A program made the position numbers and the translations under genes. A DNA stretch of 62,395 nt from Ardenticatenaceae bacterium (GTDB lineage: Bacteria; Chloroflexota; Anaerolineae; Promineifilales; Promineifilaceae). The stretch lies in the NCBI GenBank assembly GCA_020634395.1, contig JACKBU010000029.1, positions 1 through 62,395 of the forward strand. Direction: 5' to 3'. Within the stretch, counting starts at the first letter, position 1. Each line of letters starts with the position of its first letter. Below, piece after piece: positions 17,437-27,800 of the stretch. A model generated the notes under the pieces. That model made no database searches. It was not told the DNA's origin and was given only the letters and a program-made list of their open reading frames with translations.

Positions 17437-18654
17437 CTATTCTTCTTCGGTGACGGCGCTGTCGGCAACGGCCGTTTCCGCTGCTGCTACAGCCTCATCA
17501 TCCACAACTTCATCTTCATCACTTTCGGACTGAGCCATGTGCTGGGCCATCCACTCGATCTGCTCCTGAGCTGTGACCGCTTTCAGGCTTAGCCCAATGC
17601 GCTGCCGGTTCGGATCAATGCTGACGATCCGCAAAAGGTGGGTTTCGCCTTCTTTCACCACTTCGCTCACGTTCTCCACGTTAGTACGCGAAAGCTGCGA
17701 AACATGCAACAAACCTTCAATGCCCGGCTCGATCTCGGCAAACGCCCCATAGTCAAGGATGCGGGTAATCTTGCCTTCGACCAGTTGATTCACCTGATAG
17801 CGATCTTCAACCGAATCCCAGGGATTTGCCATTACCTGCTTGCGACTGAGGCTGATGCGCTGCTCTTCCCGGTCCAGCTTCAAGACGACCACTTCAATCT
17901 CATCACCAACTTTGACAACTTCGCGTGGATGATCAATGCGGTGCCAGGCCAGTTCGGAAATGTGCACCAGACCGTCAGCGCCGCCCAGATCTACAAAGAC
18001 GCCAAAATCACGCAGACCGCTGATTGTGCCTTTTAGAACATCTCCTTCATTGAGACTTTCTAAAAGTTCGCTCTTACGTTTTTCTTCCCATTCTTTTTGC
18101 GCATCACGTTGCGAGAGAACGAGACGGCGACGACGGCGATCCACTTCAATAACCTTCATCGGCAACTTTTCGCCCCGCAGTTTAGCCAGGCGCTGCTGCC
18201 GTTTACGGTCGCTCATGCCTGGGGTAAGGTCTGTGAGATGAGAAGCAGGAACAAAGCCACGCAGCCGCCCGAAGGGCACAATAGCGCCGCCTTTGTTGTA
18301 GCCGATGATCTCATATTCATCGATCTCGCCGCTCTCCATTTTTGTTTCAGCATCAATCCAGTCCTGGTTTAGCTGAGCCATGTGGATAGAAACAATCACA
18401 CTATCCGGCTGTTCGTTGTTAACCACGTAGACCGGAATCTCGTCATTTACCTTTAAGGCAGCCCGGTCTTCGTCTGTTAACTTGCTTAAATCGGATGGCT
18501 GGACCAATCCATCACGCTTGGAGCCTAGATCTACAATAACGCCCTGGGAATTAATGGCGACGATGATCCCTTTACGAATATCCCCGACTTCGGGCAGTTC
18601 GTAATCGTGTTGATCTAGTAATTCTTGCAATGAGGTTGTATCTTCACTCGACAT
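17437..18654 (-). CDS. rpsA: 30S ribosomal protein S1 (four S1 repeats)
   Basis: RNA-binding protein that helps mRNA dock on the 30S subunit. From ATG 18654 (MSSEDTTSLQELLDQHDYE) it has 405 residues and four S1 domains, recognisable by GDIRKGIIVAINSQGVIVDLG, GGAIVPFGRLRGFVPASHL, GLRDFGVFVDLGGADGLVHI and RILDYGAFAEIEPGIEGLLHV. An acidic tail of about 50 residues follows. Four repeats is the short form found outside Proteobacteria. A possible upstream start at 18690 is less likely. Expressed with infA. Confidence 0.93.
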   Translation of the reverse strand: MSSEDTTSLQELLDQHDYELPEVGDIRKGIIVAINSQGVIVDLGSKRDGLVQPSDLSKLTDEDRAALKVNDEIPVYVVNNEQPDSVIVSIHMAQLNQDWIDAETKMESGEIDEYEIIGYNKGGAIVPFGRLRGFVPASHLTDLTPGMSDRKRQQRLAKLRGEKLPMKVIEVDRRRRRLVLSQRDAQKEWEEKRKSELLESLNEGDVLKGTISGLRDFGVFVDLGGADGLVHISELAWHRIDHPREVVKVGDEIEVVVLKLDREEQRISLSRKQVMANPWDSVEDRYQVNQLVEGKITRILDYGAFAEIEPGIEGLLHVSQLSRTNVENVSEVVKEGETHLLRIVSIDPNRQRIGLSLKAVTAQEQIEWMAQHMAQSESDEDEVVDDEAVAAAETAVADSAVTEEE

Positions 18655-18696
18655 ACGTAATGATCTCTTCAAAAATAGGATTGTTTTCAAGAAAAA

Positions 18697-18762
18697 ACTC
18701 GGCCATTGCCCAAAATTTTGGAGTGGACACGGCCGAGTTCGAAAGTTCGTAACTCAATTGTA
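18697..18762 (-). promoter_or_regulatory. rpsA leader: candidate -10 and 9-bp inverted repeat
   Basis: On the minus strand TACAAT (18762-18757) is a plausible -10. Downstream in the leader AACTCGGCC (18697-18705) and GGCCGAGTT (18731-18739) form a perfect 9-bp inverted repeat. The 306-nt gap 18655-18960 also holds an imperfect TTAAGTAA hairpin near 18781-18808 and no gene. A regulatory role of the leader is inference. Confidence 0.4.
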
Positions 18763-18960
18763 CCGCTGTTCAGTGCGTCATTAAGTAAGCTAAAAGACTT
18801 TACTTAAACATAAGCCTCAGAGGAGACCACAGGAGAAGATAATCCTTCTGTTTGTCTCTCTATAAACTTTACAACTTGTAAAGCGCCTTCCCAACAGTAA
18901 CTCAGCCTGTGACAATCTAGCCAGTGAATTATAGCCTCCCCCCCAGGGGTTGTCAAAGGC

Positions 18961-19836
18961 TTAGGCATTCAATTCCTGGATAAGGATATTGCGCAGGACA
19001 CCTACACCTTCCACTTCGCATTCGACGACGTCGCCTGGAGATAGAAATTCTGGTGGGTTGCGCGCAAAGCCCACACCGCTGGGCGTGCCGGTGGCGATGA
19101 TGTCGCCGGGCAGTAAGGTCATGCCGCGGGAAAGGTGGTAGAGAATCGCCGGTACGTTGAAGATCATCAGGCTTGTGTTGCTGCTTTGCTTCGTCACGCC
19201 GTTGACTCGACTGCTGATGTTTAGCCCATGGGGATCGGGTAACTCGTCGGCGGTGATGATCCATGGCCCCATCGGGCAACTGCCGTCGAGGCTTTTGCCT
19301 TTGAAGTATTGTTTGTGCTGTACTTGCAGGTCGCGTGCGCTGACGTCGTTGATGATGGTGTAGCCAAATACGTGGGCCATGGCTTCGTCGGGAGAAAGGT
19401 TCTTCCCGGATCGGCCGATGATGACGCCCATTTCGGCTTCCCAGTCGATTTTGTCGGAAACGGCGGGATTGTAGGGGATGGCAGCGCCAGGGCCGGTAAC
19501 GGCCGTTGTCGCTTTGGTAAACACAATCGGAAAATCTGGAATCTTCGTTTCCTGGCCGCGCGCTGTATACGACTCTTGAGCGTGTTCGACGTAATTCAGG
19601 CCCAGGCACATGATGTTGCGCCGCGGAACCGGTATGGGAGCCAGCAGGCTGGCTCCGGCCAGGGGAAGGACAGACACGGCCGTGGCCGCATAATCACTGG
19701 CACGCGCCCACACCTCCGGTCCCCCTTCGATTAGAGAGAGCATGTCGGGGGCAACGGCCGTTAAATCGACAATCTCTTGCTCCCGCACTGCGCCCAGGTA
19801 ACTTTTGTTGTCTAATTGGTACGTTACAAGTTTCAC
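18961..19836 (-). CDS. Fumarylacetoacetate hydrolase family protein
   Basis: 291 residues from GTG 19836 (AGAGGA 6-7 nt upstream; reading MKLVTYQLDNKSYLGAV). Metal-dependent C-C hydrolase/isomerase/decarboxylase family acting on 2-hydroxy-dienoates or acylpyruvates. Family signatures: NIMCLGLNYVEHAQE, DWEAEMGVIIGRSGKN (the metal-binding E-x-E region), GYTIINDVSARDLQ, and GTPSGVGFARNPPEFLSPGD near the C-terminus. Substrate cannot be told from sequence. The open frame extends 65 codons upstream, but that part is unlike the family. Confidence 0.9.
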   Translation of the reverse strand: MKLVTYQLDNKSYLGAVREQEIVDLTAVAPDMLSLIEGGPEVWARASDYAATAVSVLPLAGASLLAPIPVPRRNIMCLGLNYVEHAQESYTARGQETKIPDFPIVFTKATTAVTGPGAAIPYNPAVSDKIDWEAEMGVIIGRSGKNLSPDEAMAHVFGYTIINDVSARDLQVQHKQYFKGKSLDGSCPMGPWIITADELPDPHGLNISSRVNGVTKQSSNTSLMIFNVPAILYHLSRGMTLLPGDIIATGTPSGVGFARNPPEFLSPGDVVECEVEGVGVLRNILIQELNA

Positions 19837-19901
19837 GATGAATCCTCTTTGTCCAGGTGCGACGCACTTTATAAGCACATCTCTACCTGCATAGTTATCT
19901 T

Positions 19902-22274
19902 TTAACGACGGCCGACGATCTGGCCGATCCCATTCCCTACCCACACTTCTTCTTTGAAGGCCGGGTTGCTGGCCGAGGCAACGAAGTACGTGACGCCCTG
20001 CACCGTGGGCCGCGATTGCAGCGCCTTCCAAAAATCAATGTACTGGCGGCCTTTCATGTAAAATGGCGTGCCGCCTTTGTTATTGCTGGCTTCCGTCACC
20101 CAAATTGGTTTGTAACGAAAGCGCGAAATGTAATCGTCTAAAACGTTCAGGCTCCAGTCCATGGGGTAAACGTTAGACCAGTACAGGTGTGCTCCCAGAC
20201 CATCAGCTGCTTCGACTGCTTCGCGGCTGGCTTCGATGAACTGAATGTGATCGTGTTTGATGCCGTTGACGGCGCTGCCGGGCGACAAGCCAGGATAAAT
20301 GAAGCGCACACCGGGCAGGGACTGACGATATAACTGGAGCAGCTCCAAAAACCAGTGATTAAACGCCGCGCCATCGGCCCAGGTATGGAACAGGCCTTCC
20401 ATGATCAGATTTGGCTCGTTGTGCAGCTCCACCACGACATCCTGGCCGGCCAACAAATTCAGGGTGCGCTGCACATCGTTGAGGGTGTCGTTGAGAAACT
20501 GGTGTGGACTGATACTGCGGTTGCCAAAGTCGAGGAAGGCACGCACGATCCACTTGACTTCCGGGTGGGCTGTGGCCAGTTTGCGAATACCGGCCGGGTT
20601 ATGAAAGGACAGCAGCTTGATCATGCCAGGACGCATGTCCGCAAATTCTTGCACCTCGGCGTCGCTAATCGTCGGGTCGGCGGAGGCATGCAGGCCGATG
20701 CGGGCGTGTCCCAGGGGTTCCGGGTCAGGATTAACGACAGGGGGGGTGCCTGGCGCGGGCGCGCCTCCGGTGCCAAAAGGCGGCTGCAAGATGGCATCGT
20801 CGACGCGCACGGGAGTGTATTCACCTTGGGGCGGTCCTGTGACAATCATGGGGGAGTTAGCGGGCACAAAGCCTTTGTTTTCGGCGTTGCGGCGTGGTTC
20901 GCTGCGCAGGTTGATGCCATAAGGTCCGGCCACGGCCGTTTGGCCCGAAATCACAATCTGCGAGGTAAACGCCCAGCCGGGTGTGGTGTCGGGGGCGGGT
21001 GCCGGCGGCGGGGAAGGTGGCGCGTCTGGCAGCGGCTCGGGCTGCTCAATGGGCGGAAGGGTGGCCGGCAGTTCACTGATGTCGGCTTTGTTGGCCTGTA
21101 CCGGCGTATATTCGCCGCGTGCTTTGCCGATGATGGCAGCCTGGGCGCCTTCACGCAGTGTGCCCAGGCGTGTTCCTGTGACTGCCGGTTTGGCGCGCAG
21201 GTTGGTGCCAAACCGCCCGGATACGGCCGTACGGCCGTCGATCACCAGGTTTTGTGTCCAGGCCCAGCCCGTGACCAGCGAACCAGGCGGAGGTGTGGGC
21301 GCGGGCGAGATAATGGGTGGCACATTGGGGATGTTCACCGGAACCATAAAGTCGCTCAGGCGTACGCGGACGGGCAGGTATTCGCCTTGCTGCGCTCCCA
21401 ACACCGTTACCGTGCTGCCGCCAGACACCAATCCCATGTTTGTGGCGCTGCGGTTGGGCGCTGTGCGCAAGTTGATCCCGTACTGTCCCACAACCGCCTT
21501 GTTTCCGCTGACGGTGAGGTAGGGGGCAAAGGCCCAGCCGTCTACCTGCTGGCTGTCTCCGGAGGGCGGCTGCCCACTGGCGGGCGGCGGTATGGGCTGA
21601 GCGTTGCTCAGGGCGGCCGTGGGCACATCAACCGGATAATAGCTGCCGCGTTTGTCGCCGGTAATGATCATGATGCTGCCGGTAGGGACTAAATCGATCA
21701 GCGGGCCGTTGACGCTGGGCGTGCTGCGCAGGTTGATGCCGCCAGAATTGGCCTGAGCCAGATCGTTGACCCTGGTAATCCCGTCGGCGTAAGCCCAACC
21801 GGAAGTATAAGGTCCGGCCGGCCGCACGATGCCGAGCAGCGGCAGCAGAAAAGGTGTGGGATCGATGATGTTGTTGGGCCAGTTATCCTGGGTTTCCCCG
21901 TTGTGTTTGAGGGTGAGGTGCAGGTGGGAGCCAAAGCTGTTGCCGGTATTATCGGCGCGGCCGATGAGGCTGCCCGCTTCGACACGCTGTCCCAGGCTGA
22001 CGTCGATTTCGGCCAGATGGGCGTAAATGGTTTCGTAGCCATCCTGGTGTTCGATGCGGAGGTGACGGCCGTAGTTGTGACCATCCGGGCTGTTATGTAC
22101 CATCTTTACTGTGCCGGGCGCGACGGCAAAGACCCTGGTGCCAGTCGGGGCCATGATGTCGATGCCTTCGTGGCCGGGCAGGCCAAACTGCGCGTAATTT
22201 TGCGGATTCGCGCCAAAATATTGGTTGATGCTGCGATATTCGGTGGGCCAGGCTTCAAATCGAAAACTGCTCAT
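19902..22274 (-). CDS. M23 peptidase - four SH3-like repeats - glycoside-hydrolase-like protein, no signal peptide
   Basis: 790 residues. Residues 1-130 are an M23/LytM metallopeptidase with the zinc ligands in GHEGIDI and SHLHL and the IYAHLAEI segment. Four SH3-like modules follow (starting about 160, 247, 336 and 434), each beginning GWA and containing GINLRS/T-x-P or GTNLRAKP. From about 525 a TIM-barrel-like domain carries VVELHNEPN (about 618) and WVTEASNN (about 729), the positions expected for the acid/base and nucleophile glutamates of clan GH-A. The combination suggests a cell-wall hydrolase, yet the start (AAGGAG 6 nt before ATG 22274) leaves no signal peptide or membrane helix. 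It may be released by lysis or by a dedicated machine. Confidence 0.85.
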   Translation of the reverse strand: MSSFRFEAWPTEYRSINQYFGANPQNYAQFGLPGHEGIDIMAPTGTRVFAVAPGTVKMVHNSPDGHNYGRHLRIEHQDGYETIYAHLAEIDVSLGQRVEAGSLIGRADNTGNSFGSHLHLTLKHNGETQDNWPNNIIDPTPFLLPLLGIVRPAGPYTSGWAYADGITRVNDLAQANSGGINLRSTPSVNGPLIDLVPTGSIMIITGDKRGSYYPVDVPTAALSNAQPIPPPASGQPPSGDSQQVDGWAFAPYLTVSGNKAVVGQYGINLRTAPNRSATNMGLVSGGSTVTVLGAQQGEYLPVRVRLSDFMVPVNIPNVPPIISPAPTPPPGSLVTGWAWTQNLVIDGRTAVSGRFGTNLRAKPAVTGTRLGTLREGAQAAIIGKARGEYTPVQANKADISELPATLPPIEQPEPLPDAPPSPPPAPAPDTTPGWAFTSQIVISGQTAVAGPYGINLRSEPRRNAENKGFVPANSPMIVTGPPQGEYTPVRVDDAILQPPFGTGGAPAPGTPPVVNPDPEPLGHARIGLHASADPTISDAEVQEFADMRPGMIKLLSFHNPAGIRKLATAHPEVKWIVRAFLDFGNRSISPHQFLNDTLNDVQRTLNLLAGQDVVVELHNEPNLIMEGLFHTWADGAAFNHWFLELLQLYRQSLPGVRFIYPGLSPGSAVNGIKHDHIQFIEASREAVEAADGLGAHLYWSNVYPMDWSLNVLDDYISRFRYKPIWVTEASNNKGGTPFYMKGRQYIDFWKALQSRPTVQGVTYFVASASNPAFKEEVWVGNGIGQIVGRR

Positions 22275-22372
22275 CGCCGACTCCTTTGTCGTGTGGGAAT
22301 TTACACGAGTGGTAAGCTAAAACTATGCTGCCAGGGTTATCTGACTTGGGACGATAAGGTTACAGAACTATG

Positions 22373-23590
22373 TTACGGCGTAACGAATAAGTCGTCAAAG
22401 CCAGATGGCACGATCTGGAAAAAGCTATTGCCGGGAGCCAGGGGCAGTGGTGCGCCTTCTTTGTCGGTGAAGGTGAGCATGTCGTGGGGCTCGTCGCGGT
22501 GCCACAGGCCGTCGAAGCGCTGCCCGTTACGAAAGACGGAGACTGGCCCTTCGCCCCAGATCTGGATCTGGATGGAGTGACTGCCGCCTGTATCTTCGAT
22601 GATGTCGGTTTCGACGTGTTCGGCGCTGACGACGATGATGTTTTTGAAGCTGAACTGCTCGCCGGTGTTGGCATCCAGGTGAGGCTGGCCATCGCTCCAA
22701 CGCAGATAACGGCCGTTTCCCTCATCGTAGCCCCAAAAGGCATTTGTGCCCTGATATTGAATTTCTACGCTGCTGGCCGGTTCGCCAGGCGTAAGCGGCT
22801 CGTCGCGGAACGTCATGCCGTTTTGGAACTGGGGCGGCACTTCTTCGCCGCGTTCCGCCAACAGATAGCGCAGCGTAGGCGTGTCGGTAAACAGTGAGTG
22901 AACAAGCGGGCGATCCGGTTCCTCGACCCGATAAAAACCGCTGTGGCCAAAATCGATGGAGATGAGCCGGTTGAAAAACTCGCTTTCTTTGAACATCAGG
23001 CGCACCGGCCCGGAGGAGCCGGAGTAGGCGAAGGCAGCGTCGTACATGTTGGGGATTTCCAGGTCGATGAGCCGTCCGCTGCGCACCGAACCAACGGGAT
23101 CGGCGTCGTGACTGTAAAAAACGGCCGTAAACCTTGTAAATCCCGCCTCGACGTAATGCTCGAAGACCAGGTCGGCGCTGTTTAGACCCGACTGGGGGCG
23201 GACGAGGACGGGGTGGTTAGAGACTTTGATGGCTAACGGCCGTCGTGCCAGTACAGCCGGGTCCCGTACAACTTCGCCGGTGAGGGGGTTGACATTGGCC
23301 GGGAAGTTATCGGGGCCGATCAGCCCTTCGATGGTGGGGGTGGCGGTGATAGCGGCGGTTGGTGTGCTGGTTGGTGTGCTGGTCGCTTGTTGGGTGGGTG
23401 GGGCTGTCGGTGTGGCCGTGGGGGTAGGGGATAGGGCGAGGGTGGCTGTGGCGGATGGCATTGGGATAACGGCCGTGGGGCTGGGTGTGGTTGGCTGGGG
23501 CGTGGAAACGGCCGTGCCGCCGCACCCTGCTGCCAACCAGAGAAAAGCAGAAACCAGGAACCAGCGTGGATCAAAACGTTTATTTAACAT
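22373..23590 (-). CDS. DUF3048 (YerB-like) lipoprotein
   Basis: 405 residues. Signal peptide with lipobox LAAGCGG near residue 20, then a Thr/Pro-rich linker of about 70 residues and the DUF3048 domain (INPLTGE-type start NPLTGEVVRDPAVLARRPLAIKVSN, SGLNSADLVFEHYVEAGFTRF, GSVRSGRLIDLEI). Attached to the outer face of the cytoplasmic membrane; function of the family unknown. Same strand as the M23 protein downstream, 98 nt apart. Confidence 0.9.
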   Translation of the reverse strand: MLNKRFDPRWFLVSAFLWLAAGCGGTAVSTPQPTTPSPTAVIPMPSATATLALSPTPTATPTAPPTQQATSTPTSTPTAAITATPTIEGLIGPDNFPANVNPLTGEVVRDPAVLARRPLAIKVSNHPVLVRPQSGLNSADLVFEHYVEAGFTRFTAVFYSHDADPVGSVRSGRLIDLEIPNMYDAAFAYSGSSGPVRLMFKESEFFNRLISIDFGHSGFYRVEEPDRPLVHSLFTDTPTLRYLLAERGEEVPPQFQNGMTFRDEPLTPGEPASSVEIQYQGTNAFWGYDEGNGRYLRWSDGQPHLDANTGEQFSFKNIIVVSAEHVETDIIEDTGGSHSIQIQIWGEGPVSVFRNGQRFDGLWHRDEPHDMLTFTDKEGAPLPLAPGNSFFQIVPSGFDDLFVTP

Positions 23591-23626
23591 AATATTTTTT
23601 AGATGGGGATATATGCAGCGTGAGGA

Positions 23627-24412
23627 TCAGCGAACGCGGCGTTGCCAATACTCTTTGGGGACCAGTTCGTCCAGATTTTCACTATGCAGAAAATCCATCA
23701 GCAAACGGTTGAAAACAGCTTTTTCTTGCAGCATGGGGAAGTGGTTACAGGTATCTAGTCCCACGTAATAGCGGTTGTTGGTGGAGTTGCGCAATTGACT
23801 GAAATCGCCAGAGGGAGGTTTCACGACCGTGTCCTGATCGCCAAAAACAATTAAAGTCGGTCGCGGACAGTTAATCAGTTCGCTCACCAGCTTAATCTCC
23901 GCCACTTGCGCAGCCAGCGTGTTCATAGCCGTCTGATCGGTTTTGCGGATTTCGGCATCTACTTCCTGATAGCTGTTGGCCTTGCCCAGTGTTTTTAGGA
24001 TGGTGTTGGGATCGGAATCCAGCAGCCGTGGTTCCAGGTAGGAACCTTCCAGGGGCGGCGCAACCAGAGCCAATTTCTCGATACTTTCGGGGTACTTGTT
24101 GGTATATCTCAGGGCGGCTACCGCTCCCAAAGCGTGCCCAACCAACGTTACGGGCTTCATGATGCCCAGTTGATTGATGAACTGATCGATCATCTCTACG
24201 TAAGCCGTCAGCGAGTAACGATCCAGGTCTTTGCTAGAGTCGCCAAAGCCCCACAAATCGAAGGCAAACGAGCGGTGCCGCGAGGAGAGCGCCTGCATGG
24301 ACGGCCACCAGTAGCGCCAGGAACCCAACCAGCCGTGAATAAACACCAACGGCTCGCCGCGGCCCAGCACTTCGTAATGAATCAGGTGGCTACCTACAGT
24401 CGTAATACTCAT
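23627..24412 (-). CDS. Alpha/beta hydrolase homologue lacking the nucleophile serine
   Basis: 261 residues with the alpha/beta hydrolase fold: oxyanion-region IHGWLGSWRYW, LWGFGDSSK, strand 5 TLVGHALGAVAAL, Asp in VFGDQDTVV and His in DTCNHFPML. At the nucleophile elbow the usual G-x-S-x-G reads G-H-A-L-G (about residues 91-95); the codon is GCT, one base from TCT. Asp and His are kept. The related gene at 32024-32863 has intact GHSMG. So this copy is probably a non-catalytic binding protein or a recently disabled enzyme. Last gene of the signalling/lipid cluster. Confidence 0.9.
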   Translation of the reverse strand: MSITTVGSHLIHYEVLGRGEPLVFIHGWLGSWRYWWPSMQALSSRHRSFAFDLWGFGDSSKDLDRYSLTAYVEMIDQFINQLGIMKPVTLVGHALGAVAALRYTNKYPESIEKLALVAPPLEGSYLEPRLLDSDPNTILKTLGKANSYQEVDAEIRKTDQTAMNTLAAQVAEIKLVSELINCPRPTLIVFGDQDTVVKPPSGDFSQLRNSTNNRYYVGLDTCNHFPMLQEKAVFNRLLMDFLHSENLDELVPKEYWQRRVR

Positions 24413-24452
24413 GGTTTAACAGAACCAGGTTAACAAAACTCGGTTAACAGGG

Positions 24453-24818
24453 TTAAGGGTTCAAAACCCTTTTAATGGTGCCGATCAGTTCATCCGGCGC
24501 AAAAGGTTTTAGGATGTACTGCAGAGCGCCCACGCTTAAGCCTGTTTGTATTTCAGCTTCCTGCCCTTTGGCCGATAAAAAGATGACTGGTACGTCACGC
24601 GTGGCATCGATTTCCTTCAGACGACGGCAGGCTTCGTAACCAGTCATGCGTGGCATTCTTACGTCCATCAAGATGAGATCAAATGTATCATTTTGCGCAG
24701 CTTCGACGGCTAGAGCGCCGTTTTCTACACTTTTTACATCGAAGCCGTTGAATTGTAGTGTCAGAACAACAAGTTCTCGTATGTCTTGATCGTCTTCGGC
24801 AATCAAAATTTTGGCCAT
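24453..24818 (-). CDS. Single-domain response regulator (CheY-like)
   Basis: 121 residues, receiver domain only. Acidic pocket EDD (about 8-10), phosphoacceptor Asp in LILMDVRMPRMTGYEA (about 52), Thr/Ser position in VIFLSAKG and Lys in YILKPFAPDEL. It follows the histidine kinase gene by 13 nt and is the likely phosphorylation target. Without an output domain it must act by protein binding. Confidence 0.95.
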   Translation of the reverse strand: MAKILIAEDDQDIRELVVLTLQFNGFDVKSVENGALAVEAAQNDTFDLILMDVRMPRMTGYEACRRLKEIDATRDVPVIFLSAKGQEAEIQTGLSVGALQYILKPFAPDELIGTIKRVLNP

Positions 24819-24831
24819 TACTTTTCCCTCT

Positions 24832-27800
24832 TTAAGCGGGTTCGCTGTCTTCTATCATCACGGGCAGATTGAAGGTAAAGGTGCTGCCTTCACCCAATTT
24901 GCTCTCTACTTTTAGTTCACCGCCATGCATTTCGATCAAACTGCGTACAATGGCCAGGCCCAATCCGGTTCCCGGAACGGCCTGGACGTTTTCGTCTTCG
25001 GCGCGGAAAAAGCGATCGAAAATTTTGGCCTGATTCTCTCGGGAGATACCGATGCCACTATCCTGCACACTCACATTGACATAATCGCCAGCGCGGGTAA
25101 CGTGTAGTTTTATCTCGCCGTATTCCGGTGTGTAATTAAAGGCGTTGTCGATTAAGTTGGTGAGGATTTGAGTCACCCGGGCATGGTCAGCGTTTACCAG
25201 AGGCAGGGAAGGCTCGATGTGGGTGGAGACTGTCAGTTGTTTTTGTTCATGTTGGATACGGCCGCGTAGATGACCCTCGACGACTTGCTCTAGGATTTGG
25301 GGGATGTCTAACGGCCGTAAATCCAATGTCGTCTTGCCCGTTTCAATCCGCGAAATATTAAGCAGGTCATTCACCAGCATGTGCAGACGGTCAGCATTGT
25401 TCTTGATCACCTTCAAGTAGCGCTGCTGCGGCGCCGTCATCGGCCCGGCAGCACCCATCAGCATCAAATCCGCGTACCCTTTGATCGACGTCATCGGCGT
25501 GCGCAGTTCATGGGAAACTGTAGAGACAAACTCGCTCTTCAGTTTGTCCACCTCCACCTCTTTGGTAATGTCGCGGAAAATAGAAACCGTGCCAAAAAAT
25601 TGCTTGCCTGCCATCACCGGCGAGAGGTGTACGCTGACGACTTTATCCTCGATAGAGAGTTCGTCGGCCAAAAAGGCCAGATCTTCGGTGCCCTCTGAAC
25701 TTTGTGCCCACTGCTCAATTGTATTTATCCAGGAGTCGCCTGAATGGCCGTACAAACCCAACAACTCATTCACCGATTTGCCGATCAGCCGCTGCCGGGG
25801 AATGTCCAGGATAACGCTGGCGGGACGGTTCCCGAGAATGATGCGGTTATAGCTGTCGGCCACAAGCACACCATCGGCAATACTTTCCAAAATGGCCTGA
25901 CTTTTAGCTGTTTCAATTTGTTCGGCATGCAACAAACGGCCGAGCCGCTCCGCCTGATCTCGAATAAGCAGATATAAATTGGCATTGTTTATGGCGTTCG
26001 CCACCTGAATCGCTGCTACTTCCACCAGATCTAACTGCTGTAAAGTAAAGGCGCCCGGCTCGGAATGAAACAGCATCATCACGCCGATAACCTCATCACT
26101 GGAAATCAGGGGGACACCCAGAACGGCGCGATGTTCGCTGCTCTCCGGTCGCTCGATCCAGCGCGGGTCTGTCGTCGTATCTTCGACGATCACAGCCGAG
26201 CGATTTTCGATGATCCAGCCGGCCAGGCCCTCGTGCTGCATCATGCCAGTGCTGACGCCCCGAGGCGGAATGGGCCGCTCCATTCCCAGGGCTGCGCGGA
26301 AGACAAACTGGTTGCTTTCCTGGTCAATCAGAAGGATAACACCTTGCGTCGCGTTCACGACTTCATTGACCAAGTGAAGCGCCTGATTGAGTACGTGGTC
26401 TTGATCCAGGCTGGCCGAAAGTTCCGAGGTAATGCGCAGCAAAATCTTGACGCGGTTACTTTCTTCGTGCAGGGCACGGGTCCGCTCTGCCACCCGCAGG
26501 TCCAGTTCCTCGTTGAAGCGGCGTAGTTCTTCAAATAACTTGGCGTTTTGCAGAGCAATCGCTACCTGAACGCCGAAAGTGGAAGCTCGGGTCACATGTT
26601 TGTGGTTAAAACGGTTTGGATTGTGGGTGTCTATCAGCACCAAAACCCCGATGATGTTGCCTTCCTGTTCCAAAGGGACGCCCAAGGCAGCCTGCACGGC
26701 TTCGTTCTGCGGGAGACGCAGAGACGTCGAACGGGTTTCGGCGAGATTGTTCATGAAAGTAGCCTGGCCGTAACGGGCTACGGTGGTTACAAAGGCTTCC
26801 GTATCCTCCGCCAGCACGGTGGTTCCGACGAAATCTTCTTCGCTGTACCCCCTGCCGGCACTGCCGATGAATTGATCATCGACTATTTGCCAGATGTAGG
26901 CGCCGTCCACTTCAAATATGCGCAGGCTTTCATCGCAGATGAGGTTGAGGAGCGTGTCTTGTTCCAGCGTGAAGTTGATAGCCATGCTCACGTTGCCGAG
27001 GGCATTGTAAAACTGTTCACGCTCGTAAGTATCCTGGAAGATGAAGGCGGTTTCCAGGGCGGTGCTGGCTCGATCGGCCAGGGCGGTTAGCAGGCGGAGT
27101 TCTCGTTGGTTGTAGGCAGCGCCCTGCCGAACGATGTGGAGCAAGCTTACCGTTTCGTCGGAGACAACCAGGGGGAAATAGGCTTCGGCGAAGGACGCGT
27201 CTGGAGTGAGCCAGGAGATTTCCTGAGGTAAATTGATCTGAGGCGTTGTATTTTGGAAGGCAGCGGCTTCCTGGTTTTGGAGGATGCCGGTTAATGAGCT
27301 GGCGCCGTCGAGGGAGATCGGCGTGCCCACGGCCGTTTCCTTTCCCGACTCTTGTATGGTTTGATCGGCAATAATGAGCAGTTGATTTTCTTCGGGATGC
27401 CAGTGATACGCCAGATACCCCAGGCTGGCAGTCGCCTGCACCATTAGCTCACCGATGAGGGCGATCACATCGTCCTCTTCGAGCATGCCGGAAAGCGCCT
27501 GGTTGGCTGCTGCCAGGACTTCAAAGTCCGCGGCGCCGGTTTCGCTGAGGATAAGCTGGATGAGACCCTGGTTGACCGGCTGGTAGGATTGGGAGCGACA
27601 TTGGAGGAAACGGCCGTTAGCAAGCTGCACCTCCATTTCTCCCGGCGGATCCATTAAAAGATTGTCTCCCGTAAACTCCATGAAAATTTGGCGCAGATGC
27701 GCAGGCGTGCGTGCATCATCCTCCAGGCTGCATAAATCTTTAGCCGCCTGATTCATATACCGAATAGCGCCGTCAGCCTCGACCATCAAGACACCCTCGG

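Noticed and set aside
20355..21692. Plus-strand open frame of 445 codons opposite the M23/SH3 gene
   Set aside because: No family features; it mirrors the repeated SH3 codons of the real minus-strand gene.
23307..23574. Pro/His-rich minus-strand frames near the DUF3048 gene start
   Set aside because: Other-frame readings of the Thr/Pro linker of the lipoprotein.
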